Under the pieces are notes generated by a model. That model ran no database searches and was not told where the DNA came from. It worked only from the letters and a program-made list of their open reading frames with translations. From RHKX01 sp963743875 (GTDB taxonomy: Bacteria > Actinomycetota > Thermoleophilia > Solirubrobacterales > 70-9), in the NCBI GenBank assembly GCA_963743875.1, contig CAVURM010000002.1:62001-126000 (forward strand): a DNA stretch of 64,000 nt. The letters run 5' to 3'. This document shows positions 18,952 to 27,067 of this stretch, one piece after another (the first letter of the stretch is position 1; each line of letters opens with the position of its first letter). A program made the translations under genes and the position numbers.

Positions 18952-19407
18952 TTAAGAGCGGGGTTGAGGGACTTGATCAGAAGTAGTTGCGCTCGAGCAG
19001 TTGGGGCACAGGCCCCGGTATACGACCTCCGCCTCGTCGATCGCGTAGCCGTGATCGTCGGAGGGAGTCAGGCAGGGTGCGGTGCCGACGGCACAATCGA
19101 CGTCGGCGATTGAGCCACAGGTATCGCAGACGATGTGGTGATGGTTGTCTGCGACCCTCGACTCGTAGCGCGCGACGGAGCCCGGCGGCTGGATGTGTCG
19201 CACCAGGCCCGCGTCGGTCAGTGCCTGAAGCACGTTGTAGACGGTCTGGTGGGACACCTCCCCGAGGTCCCCGCGCACGATGCCGATGATCGAGCTCGTG
19301 TCGGCGTGAGGATGGTCGTAAACCGCGTTCAGCACCGCCAACCGCGGACGGGTCACCCGAAGGTCGTTCCCGCGCAACAGATCCTCGAATTCCGCAGTCG
19401 TCGGCAC
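18952..19407 (-). CDS. furA: Fur-family peroxide/iron regulator (FurA type)
   Basis: 151 residues. The winged helix spans about 1-85 (LRVTRPRLAVLNAV, recognition helix SHQTVYNVLQALTDAGLV). It is followed by the dimerisation/metal domain with ADNHHHIVCDTCGSI (His89-91, Cys94, Cys97) and a second CPNC pair (Cys134, Cys137), a structural zinc site. Known: in mycobacteria and streptomycetes FurA/CatR is encoded directly upstream of katG and represses both genes until oxidised by peroxide. Position, direction and the operator just upstream all agree. It could equally be named after the streptomycete homologue. Confidence 0.9.
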   Translation of the reverse strand: MPTTAEFEDLLRGNDLRVTRPRLAVLNAVYDHPHADTSSIIGIVRGDLGEVSHQTVYNVLQALTDAGLVRHIQPPGSVARYESRVADNHHHIVCDTCGSIADVDCAVGTAPCLTPSDDHGYAIDEAEVVYRGLCPNCSSATTSDQVPQPRS

Positions 19408-19421
19408 GGTTCGAGACCCTA

Positions 19422-19446
19422 CCCGTTATCTGGAATCAATCAAGGG
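19422..19446 (-). promoter_or_regulatory. FurA box / promoter of furA-katG
   Basis: The reverse strand reads CTTGATTGATTCCAGATAA just before furA. This closely resembles the mycobacterial FurA operator as I remember it (CTTGACTNATTCCAGAAAA). It lies 15-39 bases before the furA ATG, so a repressor bound here would block the promoter, and the transcript has at most a very short leader. The match is to remembered consensus, not to an alignment. Confidence 0.65.
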
Positions 19447-19562
19447 TTGGGATGAGTCCCGGCCGTCGCGCGACGGGCTTGAACGGGCAGCCGCTAGCCT
19501 GGGGGGAGGCATCTGACAATCAGCGAGAACGCGATGCGACCCGCATGAGGAGTGGAGTGAAG

Positions 19563-20933
19563 ATGAGCAAGTACGCAGTCATCAACCCGGCAACCGGCGA
19601 GACGGTCAAGGAGTATCCGCAGATCTCCGACGAGGACCTCTCCGCAGCGATCTCGACGGCGGATGACGCCCACCGGAACTGGTCGCTGAAGACGTCCGTC
19701 TCCGAGCGGGCCTCGATGGTCAAGAAGGTGGCCGAGCTTCACTCCGAGCGACGGGAGACGCTGGCCGAGATCGCCGTGCGGGAGATGGGCAAGCCGATGG
19801 AGCAGGCCCTCGGTGAGGTCGACTTCTGCGCCGACATCTACGGCTACTACGCCGACAACGCGGAGGACTTTCTCAAGGACGAGCCGATCGATCTCCTGGC
19901 GGGTGACGGCACGGCCCTCGTCCGGCGGACGTCGCTCGGCCCCCTGCTGGGAATCATGCCCTGGAACTTCCCCTACTACCAGGTGGCCCGCTTCGCCGGC
20001 CCGAACCTGATCGTGGGCAACACGATCCTGCTCAAGCCGGCGCACCAGTGCCCCGAGTCGGCCGAGGCGATCCAGTCGATCTTCCGGGACGCCGGCTTCC
20101 CCGACGGTGCCTACGAGACCATCCTCGCCTCGAACGATCAGATCGCCGAAGTGATCGCCGATCCGCGGGTCCGAGGCGTCTCGCTGACCGGCTCCGAGCG
20201 GGCCGGAGCCGCGGTCGCCGAGATCGCCGGGCGCAACCTGAAGAAGGTCGTGCTCGAGCTCGGCGGGTCCGATCCGTTCATCCTCCTCGGCGCCGAGGAC
20301 CTCGATGAAGCGGTGGAGGCCGCGGTCGCCGGCCGCCTCGACAACACCGGTCAGTCCTGCAATGCCGCGAAGCGGTTCATCGTCGCCGACGAGCTCTACG
20401 ACGACTTCCTCGAGAAGTTCACGGCGGCGATGACTGCGGCCGAGCCCGGCGATCCGACGTCCGAGGACGCCGAGATGGGGCCGCTTTCGTCGGCGGCTGC
20501 CGCGGAGGGTCTGCAGGATCAGCTCGATCGGGCGGTCGCCCAGGGCGCGGAGATCGCCGCCGGCGGCGATCGAGAGGACAACTACTTCTCGAGCACGGTG
20601 CTGGTCGGGATTACTCCGGACAACGACGCCTACCGCGAGGAGTTCTTCGGGCCGGTCGCGAGCGTCTACCGGGTCGGCTCCGAGGAGGAGGCGATCGAGC
20701 TGGCGAACGACACGCCGTTCGGACTCGGTTCCTACGTCTTCTCCGACGATCCGGAGCAGGCGCTCCGGGTGGCGGACAGCCTCGATACGGGGATGGTCTA
20801 CGTCAACGGGGTGGGCGCCGACGGAGCCGAGCTGCCCTTCGGCGGGGTCAAGCGATCGGGCTTCGGCCGCGAGCTCGGCCGCTACGGCATGGAGGAGTTC
20901 GTCAACAAGAAGCTGATCCGCGTACTGAAGTAG
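19563..20933 (+). CDS. NAD(P)-dependent aldehyde dehydrogenase, succinate-semialdehyde dehydrogenase type
   Basis: 456 residues from ATG 19563, which begins at the conserved INPATGETVKEYPQIS and follows gaggagtgga; the longer frame upstream lacks family similarity. Marks: PWNFPYYQVAR (cofactor binding), LKPAHQCPESA, catalytic base in VLELGGSDPFIL, catalytic Cys in NTGQSCNAAKRFIV, and PFGGVKRSGFGRELG near the C-terminus. The length matches the GabD/YneI group rather than longer ALDHs. Likely oxidises succinate semialdehyde or a similar short aldehyde. Transcribed divergently from furA-katG; the ornithine aminotransferase nearby could link it to amino-acid catabolism, but that is speculative. 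Confidence 0.88.
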   Translation: MSKYAVINPATGETVKEYPQISDEDLSAAISTADDAHRNWSLKTSVSERASMVKKVAELHSERRETLAEIAVREMGKPMEQALGEVDFCADIYGYYADNAEDFLKDEPIDLLAGDGTALVRRTSLGPLLGIMPWNFPYYQVARFAGPNLIVGNTILLKPAHQCPESAEAIQSIFRDAGFPDGAYETILASNDQIAEVIADPRVRGVSLTGSERAGAAVAEIAGRNLKKVVLELGGSDPFILLGAEDLDEAVEAAVAGRLDNTGQSCNAAKRFIVADELYDDFLEKFTAAMTAAEPGDPTSEDAEMGPLSSAAAAEGLQDQLDRAVAQGAEIAAGGDREDNYFSSTVLVGITPDNDAYREEFFGPVASVYRVGSEEEAIELANDTPFGLGSYVFSDDPEQALRVADSLDTGMVYVNGVGADGAELPFGGVKRSGFGRELGRYGMEEFVNKKLIRVLK

Positions 20934-21021
20934 TCAGGTTGCGCGACGGCAGCAGCACTGCGGTCGAGCAGGCCAACGCGTCCGCCGACGTCAAGGTGGG
21001 TGAACCGGTCCTGGGCGGTCG

Positions 21022-21825
21022 ATGAGCGTCCTTGGGCCAGATGCAAACGCCGGCAAGGTCGCTTTGGTGACCGGCGGCGGCACGGGCATCGGACGCGCGG
21101 CGGCCGTGGCGCTGGCGGCGTCCGGGGCCACGGTCGCGATCTGCGGCCGCAGGCCCGAGCCCCTCGAGCGAGTCCGGGCGGAGCTGGAGGCAGCCGGTTC
21201 CGAGTGCATGGCGCTGCCCACAGACGTCCGTGAGACCGACGGCGTCGCGGCCCTTGTCGAGGCGGTCCTCGATCGCTTCGGCTCCATCGACGTGCTGGTC
21301 AACAATGCGGGCGGCCAGTTTGGTGCACCTGCCGAGGAGATCAACGCCAAGGGCTGGCGTGCGGTCGAGCGCCTCAACCTGGAAGGCAACTGGGATCTGA
21401 CCAGTCGGGTCGCCAACGCCTCGATGATTCCGCGACGTCGCGGCCTGGTGGTGTTCATCGGGTTTTCGCCACGACGCGGGATTCCCCGATTCGCCCACGC
21501 GAGCGCCAACCGCGCCGCGCTCGAAAATCTGGCCTCGGGCCTGGCGCTGGAGTGGAGCCGGTTCGGGATCCGATCCGTCTGTGTCAGTTGCGGCCCGATT
21601 GAGACCGAGGGGCTTGCCTCCTACGGGCCGGACTCACTCGAGGAATCCCGCCGCACGGTCCCGCTCGGTCGCCTCGGGCGAGCAGAGGAGGTCGGGGAAA
21701 CGATCGCCTTCCTGGCGAGCCCGGGCGGAGGTTTCATCACCGGCACCACGATTCTCGTCGACGGCGGGGTGGATGCGTGGGGGCTCGCCGAGCCGCCGCC
21801 GGCCCCCGAACCCCCAGCCGACTGA
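21022..21825 (+). CDS. Short-chain dehydrogenase/reductase, enoyl/dienoyl-CoA reductase-like
   Basis: 267 residues, ATG 21022. Rossmann motif VTGGGTGIGRAAAVAL and NNAGGQF. The C-terminal FITGTTILVDGGVDAWG is typical. The classical Tyr-x-x-x-Lys is not present: the equivalent segment is FAHASANRAALENLASGLALEW. The same loss of Tyr occurs in peroxisomal trans-2-enoyl-CoA reductase-like proteins (AVHSGAARAGV...). That suggests reduction or oxidation of an enoyl/acyl-CoA or terpenoid substrate rather than a typical alcohol dehydrogenase. It follows the aldehyde dehydrogenase after 88 bases in the same direction and may be co-transcribed. Confidence 0.82.
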   Translation: MSVLGPDANAGKVALVTGGGTGIGRAAAVALAASGATVAICGRRPEPLERVRAELEAAGSECMALPTDVRETDGVAALVEAVLDRFGSIDVLVNNAGGQFGAPAEEINAKGWRAVERLNLEGNWDLTSRVANASMIPRRRGLVVFIGFSPRRGIPRFAHASANRAALENLASGLALEWSRFGIRSVCVSCGPIETEGLASYGPDSLEESRRTVPLGRLGRAEEVGETIAFLASPGGGFITGTTILVDGGVDAWGLAEPPPAPEPPAD

Positions 21826-21826
21826 C

Positions 21827-21858
21827 GGGCGCCAGTCGCGCTAATCACCTCGGCGCCC
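21827..21858. terminator. Hairpin between convergent genes
   Basis: GGGCGCC and GGCGCCC (7 bp, 18-base loop) lie between the SDR stop and the ornithine aminotransferase stop. It is modest in stability and lacks a U-run. Confidence 0.3.
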
Positions 21859-21879
21859 TGCAAGTACTGAGCAGGCGCC

Positions 21880-23100
21880 TCAGAGTCCGGCGAGCGCCGG
21901 ATTCACACGTTCGAGTACCCAGTCGAGCTCATCGGGAGTCGTCGTCAGCGGCGGGGCGAACCGGATCGTGCGCTCCTGCGTCTCCTTGGCGAGCACCCCC
22001 GTCGTCATCAGCTGCTCGCACACGCTCCTGGCGGTCGCAACCTCGTCGTGAATGTCGACCCCGATCCAGAGTCCGCGCTGGCGGATCTCGGTGACGGCAG
22101 GGTGATCAGCCGCCTGCAGGGACTCGGCGAATCTCGCGCCGAGCGCGGTCGCGTTCTCCTGCAGCGATCCGTCGTCCAGCAGGTTGAACACCTGGATCGC
22201 TACTGCACAGGCGAGCGGGTTGCCGCCGAAGGTGCTGCCGTGCTGCCCCGGCCTGAACAGGGCGAGAACCTCATCGCTGCCGACGACCGCGGAGATCGGC
22301 AGGATTCCGCCGCCGAGCGCCTTGCCGAGGAGCAGCAGGTCGGGAGAGACGCCCTCGTGATCGCAGGCGAACGTCCGCCCGGTGCGGCCGAGTCCTGATT
22401 GGATCTCGTCGGCGATCATCAACACACGCGCGCGCGTGCAGAGCTCTCGGGCCTCCTGGAGGTAGCCGTCGGGCGGGATGATCACGCCCGCCTCACCCTG
22501 GATCGGCTCGACCAGAAAGGCCACCGTGTCGTCGTCCAGCGCGGCCTCCAATGCCGCCAGGTCGCCGAAGGGAACGCTCTCGAAGCCGGGCGTATATGGC
22601 CCGAAGTTCGAGCGGGCGGCCGGGTCGTCGGAGAACGAGATGATCGTCGTCGTGCGGCCGTGGAAGTTTCCACCGCAGACCACGATCTTCGCCTGTCCGG
22701 ACCGCACGCCCTTGACCTCGTAGCCCCACTTGCGGGCGGCCTTGATCGCGGTCTCGACGGCTTCGGCGCCGGTATTCATCGGCAGGACCCGTTGCTGTGA
22801 GCACATGTCGGCGAGGCGGTGACAGAACTCGCCGAGCTGGTCGTTGCGGAAGGCGCGGCTGGTCAGCGTGAGCCGATCGAGCTGCTCGTGGGCGACCGCG
22901 ACCAACCGCGGATGCCGGTGGCCGAAGTTCAGCGCCGAGTAGGCGGAGAGCGCGTCGAAGTAGCGACGTCCATCGATGTCCTCGACCCAGGAGCCCTCGC
23001 CGCGGCTGATGACCACCGGAAGGGGGTCGTAATTGCCGACGCCGTACTCCTCCTCGAGGCGTGCAGGATCCTGGATCGTGCTCACGAGGGCGTTATCCAT
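21880..23100 (-). CDS. rocD: Ornithine aminotransferase
   Basis: 406 residues, class III PLP aminotransferase. The typical OAT order is seen: YGVGNYDPLPVVISRGEG, FDALSAYSALNFGHRHP, LPMNTGAEAVETAIKAARKWGY, GNFHGRTTTIISFSDD, VEPIQGEAGVIIPPDGYL, IADEIQSGLGRTG, the PLP-binding Lys in LLLGKALGGGILP, and HGSTFGGNPLACAVA. It transfers the delta-amino group of ornithine to 2-oxoglutarate, giving glutamate semialdehyde, in arginine/ornithine breakdown or proline supply. No arginase or proline dehydrogenase is adjacent. Intact and of normal length. Confidence 0.93.
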   Translation of the reverse strand: MDNALVSTIQDPARLEEEYGVGNYDPLPVVISRGEGSWVEDIDGRRYFDALSAYSALNFGHRHPRLVAVAHEQLDRLTLTSRAFRNDQLGEFCHRLADMCSQQRVLPMNTGAEAVETAIKAARKWGYEVKGVRSGQAKIVVCGGNFHGRTTTIISFSDDPAARSNFGPYTPGFESVPFGDLAALEAALDDDTVAFLVEPIQGEAGVIIPPDGYLQEARELCTRARVLMIADEIQSGLGRTGRTFACDHEGVSPDLLLLGKALGGGILPISAVVGSDEVLALFRPGQHGSTFGGNPLACAVAIQVFNLLDDGSLQENATALGARFAESLQAADHPAVTEIRQRGLWIGVDIHDEVATARSVCEQLMTTGVLAKETQERTIRFAPPLTTTPDELDWVLERVNPALAGL

Positions 23101-23204
23101 GGGACCTCGCGCATATGCAGCTCGATGCTTATCGGATACCTCCGGGCGGCTCGCGTTGGGGGCAGGCTACCGCCGATCGGGCCGCGGAACCGTCGATGGC
23201 GCCT

Positions 23205-24542
23205 CTAGGAATTGCACCCGGGGCTCTGGAACTCCGCCTCGGAGGTGTAGGTCCCCTTCGGGTAGTAGGGCCCCATGATGTCCTGCTCATCGCCGGGAAC
23301 CGAGGTGTTCTGCACCGCGTGCTTGAAGCTCGGGTCCGGAAGCATGTTGCGGACGATCAGCAGCCCGTCGAGCAGGTGGCCGTCGCCATCTCCCGCCGCC
23401 GGCCACGGGATGAAGGCGACCCCGCATTTCTTGCGGGCGGTCTCCGGGCGGTCGGCCGGCAGGCTGGTGACGATCGTGTAACGCCTCTTCGCGTCGGTCG
23501 GAATCTGTTCGTCGTAGACGCAGCCGGCGCCCCTGGTCGTAAAGAGCGACTCGTTCTGACAGATCGACCAGTACCTCATCTGGCCTTCCTGCATCTTCCC
23601 CCGGCCGTCCAACGTCCTCGGGGTCCTCGGCAGCTTGCCCCTGAGCACGAGCACGTCCCCGAAGCCACGACTGACCAATGAGGAGACATAGTTGTTGTCG
23701 ATGTTGCTGTACTGGCCGCCCACCCGCTCCGGCGTTCCAGCGCAGTTGCCCTGGTAGGAGCAGCTGATTGTGAACCCGGTGCTGTAGTAGGCCCTGAAGA
23801 CCGGCGAATCATTGGCCGGAAACGTCTCGGGCTTGCCCGGCTGATCGCGGAGGCTCTCGTACAGGGTCTCGGGGAGGAGCGTCAGCGGCAGCCGTTCCCT
23901 GGTCGACTGGACCGCGTTGCAGGCGGAGGCGCCGGTCATCGTCGTGCCGTCGGCGAGCTTCAGCTCGGGCCTGGGCAGGCCGACACCGCCGGTCAGGTCC
24001 TCGCCCTTGTCGGGGAGGTAGACCCGATAGATCAGTCGCTGTTGGTCCTGGCCCTCAACGCCGGCGTAGAGCGTGTTCGGCCGTCGATCGGCGCTGTCGA
24101 GCGGGACCGGAGTGGGAAGTATCCGCGCCACGTAGTCGCGCTTGCGAGCGTCTCGATTCGCGCCCCTGAGGAAGGGGTTCTGCGAGCCCTTCGAGGGCTG
24201 GGTGTTCAGGTCGTTGAGCGCGTCGGTCGGGGCCGCATCGCTGCCGTAGGAATTGAGCGACTGATAGCGGGCGTGGGTGAACTTGCCGTTCAGCTTCAGC
24301 ACCGACCCGGCCGGTATCTCGATCTGCGATGACCAGTAGACGGCACCCGCATCGGGAAACGCGAAGTTGCTCTCCGCGCTCAGGTCATTCCCGGCCGCAG
24401 GACCCAGCCACAGGCAGTTGCTCAGCCTGTGCTCCTGGCGCTTGGCCGCCGAAGCCTCGCTGACCCCAAGACCAACGAACGCAGCCACGGCCGCGAAGGT
24501 GGTGAGCAATCCGACCGCACGGCCGGCTGATCCCGGTTTCAT
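23205..24542 (-). CDS. Secreted protein of unknown function
   Basis: 445 residues if started at the ATG at 24542 (MKPGSAGRAVGLLTTFAAVAAFVGLG), which gives a clean signal peptide ending at SEASA-AKRQ and follows gagggagag. A longer frame starts 39 bases upstream. The mature protein has LSNCLWLGPAAGNDLSAESN, FAFPDAGAVYWSSQIEIP and several Cys (SACNAV, CSYQGNC, ICQNES, GCVYDEQ, KKCGV, SPGCNS), probably disulfide-bonded. I do not recognise a catalytic motif. Its composition is like other large secreted proteins of soil actinobacteria. It is a stand-alone gene with a 63-base gap to the exporter upstream. Confidence 0.7.
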   Translation of the reverse strand: MKPGSAGRAVGLLTTFAAVAAFVGLGVSEASAAKRQEHRLSNCLWLGPAAGNDLSAESNFAFPDAGAVYWSSQIEIPAGSVLKLNGKFTHARYQSLNSYGSDAAPTDALNDLNTQPSKGSQNPFLRGANRDARKRDYVARILPTPVPLDSADRRPNTLYAGVEGQDQQRLIYRVYLPDKGEDLTGGVGLPRPELKLADGTTMTGASACNAVQSTRERLPLTLLPETLYESLRDQPGKPETFPANDSPVFRAYYSTGFTISCSYQGNCAGTPERVGGQYSNIDNNYVSSLVSRGFGDVLVLRGKLPRTPRTLDGRGKMQEGQMRYWSICQNESLFTTRGAGCVYDEQIPTDAKRRYTIVTSLPADRPETARKKCGVAFIPWPAAGDGDGHLLDGLLIVRNMLPDPSFKHAVQNTSVPGDEQDIMGPYYPKGTYTSEAEFQSPGCNS

Positions 24543-24644
24543 CAACGTCTCTCCCTCAATCTCGCTGGTCGGGCAGCGCACCGCGTCCGGTGTCGTCCAG
24601 GAATCCGAAAGGTAGCTGGAATCCCTCGCCGTGGTGTCAGCAGA

Positions 24645-25433
24645 TCATCGGCCCTGGCTTTGGTCAACGAGGTCGCGGAGCTGGTGAGCGGGGGTGAAGA
24701 AGTTGCGATAAGCGAGCGTGGTCGAGACGAGGGCTGAGATCGCGACGGCACCAAGCAGCACGTAGAGGAGGATCAGCTGCAGGCGGACGGCGTCGACCGG
24801 GTCAGCGCCGGCGAGCAGCATGCCCACCATCGTGCCGGGGAAGAAGATCAGCCCCGTCGTCTTCGTCGAGTCCACCAGGGCGATCGTGCCGGAGCGCAGC
24901 GCCCGCCTGACGCTGGGCTCGGCCGCTTGCCGGGAGGTCGCCCCGAGCGCCAACGTCGCCTCGATCCGCAGCGCCTGCCCCCGCATCTCGTCGCCGAGCC
25001 GGTCCAGCGCCACCGCCGAGGCCGTCATCGCGTTGCCGATCACCATCCCGCCGACCGGGACCAGATAGCGGGGCGTCGCCGGGAAGATTCCGAGGACGAG
25101 CACGAGGCCGAGCGTCGCCGCCGCCGAGAGGGCCAGGGCGATCAGCAGCGGTCCGATGGCTCCAGGCACATGGCGCGCCCGAGCCCGCGCCGTGAAGGCG
25201 CCGAAGCCGACCATGACCGCAAGCAGTGCGAGTACCAGCAGCAGGCTGTCGACATCGAAGATCGCCGTGATCACGAATCCGATCGCGGTCAGCTGCACGA
25301 AGCTGCGCAGCACCGCGATCCCGATGTCGGCCTCGAGCCCGGCCCGCCGCCAGCGCGAGATCGCCACGGCGACCGCGACCAGCACCAACGATGCGGCGAC
25401 CTCGCCGACGCTCACGTCGATGCCGCCGCTCAC
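24645..25433 (-). CDS. fetB: ABC transporter permease, FetB/UPF0014 family
   Basis: 262 residues, mostly hydrophobic, with seven or so helices (SLVLVAVAVAISRWRRAG, SFVQLTAIGFVITAIF, LLVLALLAVMVGFGAF, PLLIALALSAAATLGLVL). The family signature is the VPVGGMVIGNAMTASAVALDRL segment and the amphipathic EATLALGATSRQAAEPSVRRAL, followed by TGLIFFPGTMVGMLLAGADP. Known: FetB with the ATPase FetA forms an iron exporter that protects against peroxide stress in E. coli. The ATPase gene overlaps by four bases upstream (ATGA), so the two are translationally coupled. Confidence 0.88.
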   Translation of the reverse strand: MSGGIDVSVGEVAASLVLVAVAVAISRWRRAGLEADIGIAVLRSFVQLTAIGFVITAIFDVDSLLLVLALLAVMVGFGAFTARARARHVPGAIGPLLIALALSAAATLGLVLVLGIFPATPRYLVPVGGMVIGNAMTASAVALDRLGDEMRGQALRIEATLALGATSRQAAEPSVRRALRSGTIALVDSTKTTGLIFFPGTMVGMLLAGADPVDAVRLQLILLYVLLGAVAISALVSTTLAYRNFFTPAHQLRDLVDQSQGR

Positions 25434-26086
25434 GCCAGCACCTCCGCGGCTGACCCCTCGACCACGAGGCGTCCCTCATCGACCCTCACGATCCAGTCAG
25501 CGAGCCGGGACGCCTGCGCGGGGTCGTGGGTGACGATCACGATTGACGCGCCGAGCCGCCGCCGCAGGTCGACGACGGTGCGCTCGATCGAGTCGCGCGC
25601 GCTCTCGTCGAGCGCCGACGTCGGCTCGTCGAGGAGCAGGACCTCGGGGTTGGTCGCGAGCGCCCGGGCGATCATCGCCCGCTGCTGCTCTCCCACCGAC
25701 AGACGCTCGACGTTCCGATCGGCGAATGAACTGTCCAGCCCGGCGAGGCCGAGGAGCCGGTCGAGGTCCGGCTCGCGGTCGGTGAGGCCGGCGGCGAAGC
25801 GGAGGTTGTCCGCGACCGTGACGTCGAGCAGCGCCGGTAGCTGCGGTACGAGTGCGACCTCGCGCCGAAGCTGCAGCGGGTCGAGCTCGCGGGCGTCGAT
25901 CCCGCGGAACCGCACGACCCCGTGCTCGGGGTCGGAGAGCCGATTGAGCAGCCGGAGCATCGTGGACTTACCTGATCCCGAGGGGCCGACGACGGCGCTG
26001 ACCCCTTCCGGGAGCTGCGCCGAGAGCCCCTCCAGGACCGTCTCGCCACCGCGGCTCAGGGACACCCGCTCGAGTTCGAACAGCAT
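25430..26086 (-). CDS. fetA: ABC transporter ATP-binding protein, FetA type
   Basis: 218 residues from the ATG at 26086, where the ATPase fold begins (MLFELERVSLSRGGETVLEG). Walker A GPSGSGKST, Q-loop near LVPQLPALLD, signature LSVGEQQRAM, Walker B VLLLDEPTSALDE, H-loop VTHDPAQ. Partner of the FetB-type permease that follows with a 4-base overlap. Together they should export iron (or another metal) across the membrane. The location 6.6 kb from furA-katG is compatible with a shared role in limiting Fenton chemistry, but no FurA-box-like site was seen upstream. Confidence 0.88.
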   Translation of the reverse strand: MLFELERVSLSRGGETVLEGLSAQLPEGVSAVVGPSGSGKSTMLRLLNRLSDPEHGVVRFRGIDARELDPLQLRREVALVPQLPALLDVTVADNLRFAAGLTDREPDLDRLLGLAGLDSSFADRNVERLSVGEQQRAMIARALATNPEVLLLDEPTSALDESARDSIERTVVDLRRRLGASIVIVTHDPAQASRLADWIVRVDEGRLVVEGSAAEVLA

Positions 26087-26233
26087 TGGGCCATTATCGG
26101 GCCTCGGTCGTTGTCGGACCGAGGGCTGAAATCGCTCAGCTGCCTGCCGGATCCCTGGGCCGATCTTCTTTCGCCGCCCATCCAGGGATAGGATCGATGC
26201 GCAGGAGCTCGGGGTCACTGATCGGAGAATTCC

Positions 26234-27067
26234 TTGCCGGCTCGAAAGTCATTGATCGCAGCGGGGGCCCTGTCGGCCTGCCTGGCGGCGGTGGGGGCCT
26301 CGGTCGCAGTGGCGCCCCCGGCTTCGTCTCACGGAACCGATCGCCATCCGGTGGCCAAGGACAACCCGTGCGCCACTCCGAAGATCCGCAAGGAGCGCGG
26401 CCTGCTCTGCCCCGACCTGGCGATGTCGAGGCCCGCCGATCTCTACGGAGACAAGGATGAGGGCGTCCGCGTGTTGCGTGCCACGAGCTCGATCAACAAC
26501 ATCGGCCGAGGCGCCGCCGAGCTTCACGGCAGGCGGACCGGCCGGCTGAGCATGAAGGCGGAGCAGCGCGTCCACAAGAAGGGTGGCGGCCTGGCGCGCT
26601 TCGGCACCCACGCGGAGCTTCGCTTCAAGTCGATTCCCGGACAGGGCCGGTATTGGAAGTTCGACAACGCCGCCCGCTTCGAGCTTTGGAGCCTCGATCG
26701 CGACGGCCGCAGAAAGCGCTTGGTGACCACCGGGGAGAAGCAGGTCTACTGCCTCCGCGACCTCGTACACACAAGGCCCGGCATCCCACACTCGCCGTCG
26801 GGTGAGGTCTATCCGGGATGCAGCCAGAACCCGAACCGCCGCCACGTGACGCTCGGGACCAGCGTCGGCTGGTCCGACATCTACCCCGCGAGCTACTACG
26901 AGCAGTACGTGAAGCTCAACAGGATCCGCGGTCGAGGCTGCTACTCGCTCGTCCACATAGCCGACCCGAGGAACAAGATCCTCGAGCTCGATGAGAGGAA
27001 CAACAGTGCGTCGAGGGACGTCTACCTGACCGCTCACGGCCGCTACCGGCCCGGGCACGATTGCTGA
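26234..27067 (+). CDS. Secreted lysyl-oxidase-like protein lacking the copper histidines
   Basis: 277 residues, TTG start at 26234 after cggagaat. Signal peptide (KSLIAAGALSACLAAVGASVAV). The mature part follows the bacterial lysyl-oxidase-like layout: LLCPDLAMSRPADLY, LRATSSINNIGRGAAELHG, then CSQNPNRRHVTLGTSVGW, SDIYPASYYEQYVKL and SLVHIADPRNKILELDERNN. Odd: where lysyl oxidases carry a W-x-H-x-H-x-H copper site, this protein has GRYWKFDNAARFELW, with no histidine. If the alignment is right it cannot bind copper in the usual way and is probably not an oxidase. Divergent from fetAB with a 147-base shared promoter region. Its stop abuts the stop of the next, convergent gene. Confidence 0.72.
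   Translation: MPARKSLIAAGALSACLAAVGASVAVAPPASSHGTDRHPVAKDNPCATPKIRKERGLLCPDLAMSRPADLYGDKDEGVRVLRATSSINNIGRGAAELHGRRTGRLSMKAEQRVHKKGGGLARFGTHAELRFKSIPGQGRYWKFDNAARFELWSLDRDGRRKRLVTTGEKQVYCLRDLVHTRPGIPHSPSGEVYPGCSQNPNRRHVTLGTSVGWSDIYPASYYEQYVKLNRIRGRGCYSLVHIADPRNKILELDERNNSASRDVYLTAHGRYRPGHDC

Noticed and set aside
24582..24644. A FurA-box in front of fetB or fetA
   Set aside because: No sequence similar to the furA-katG operator was found in this gap or in 26087-26233.
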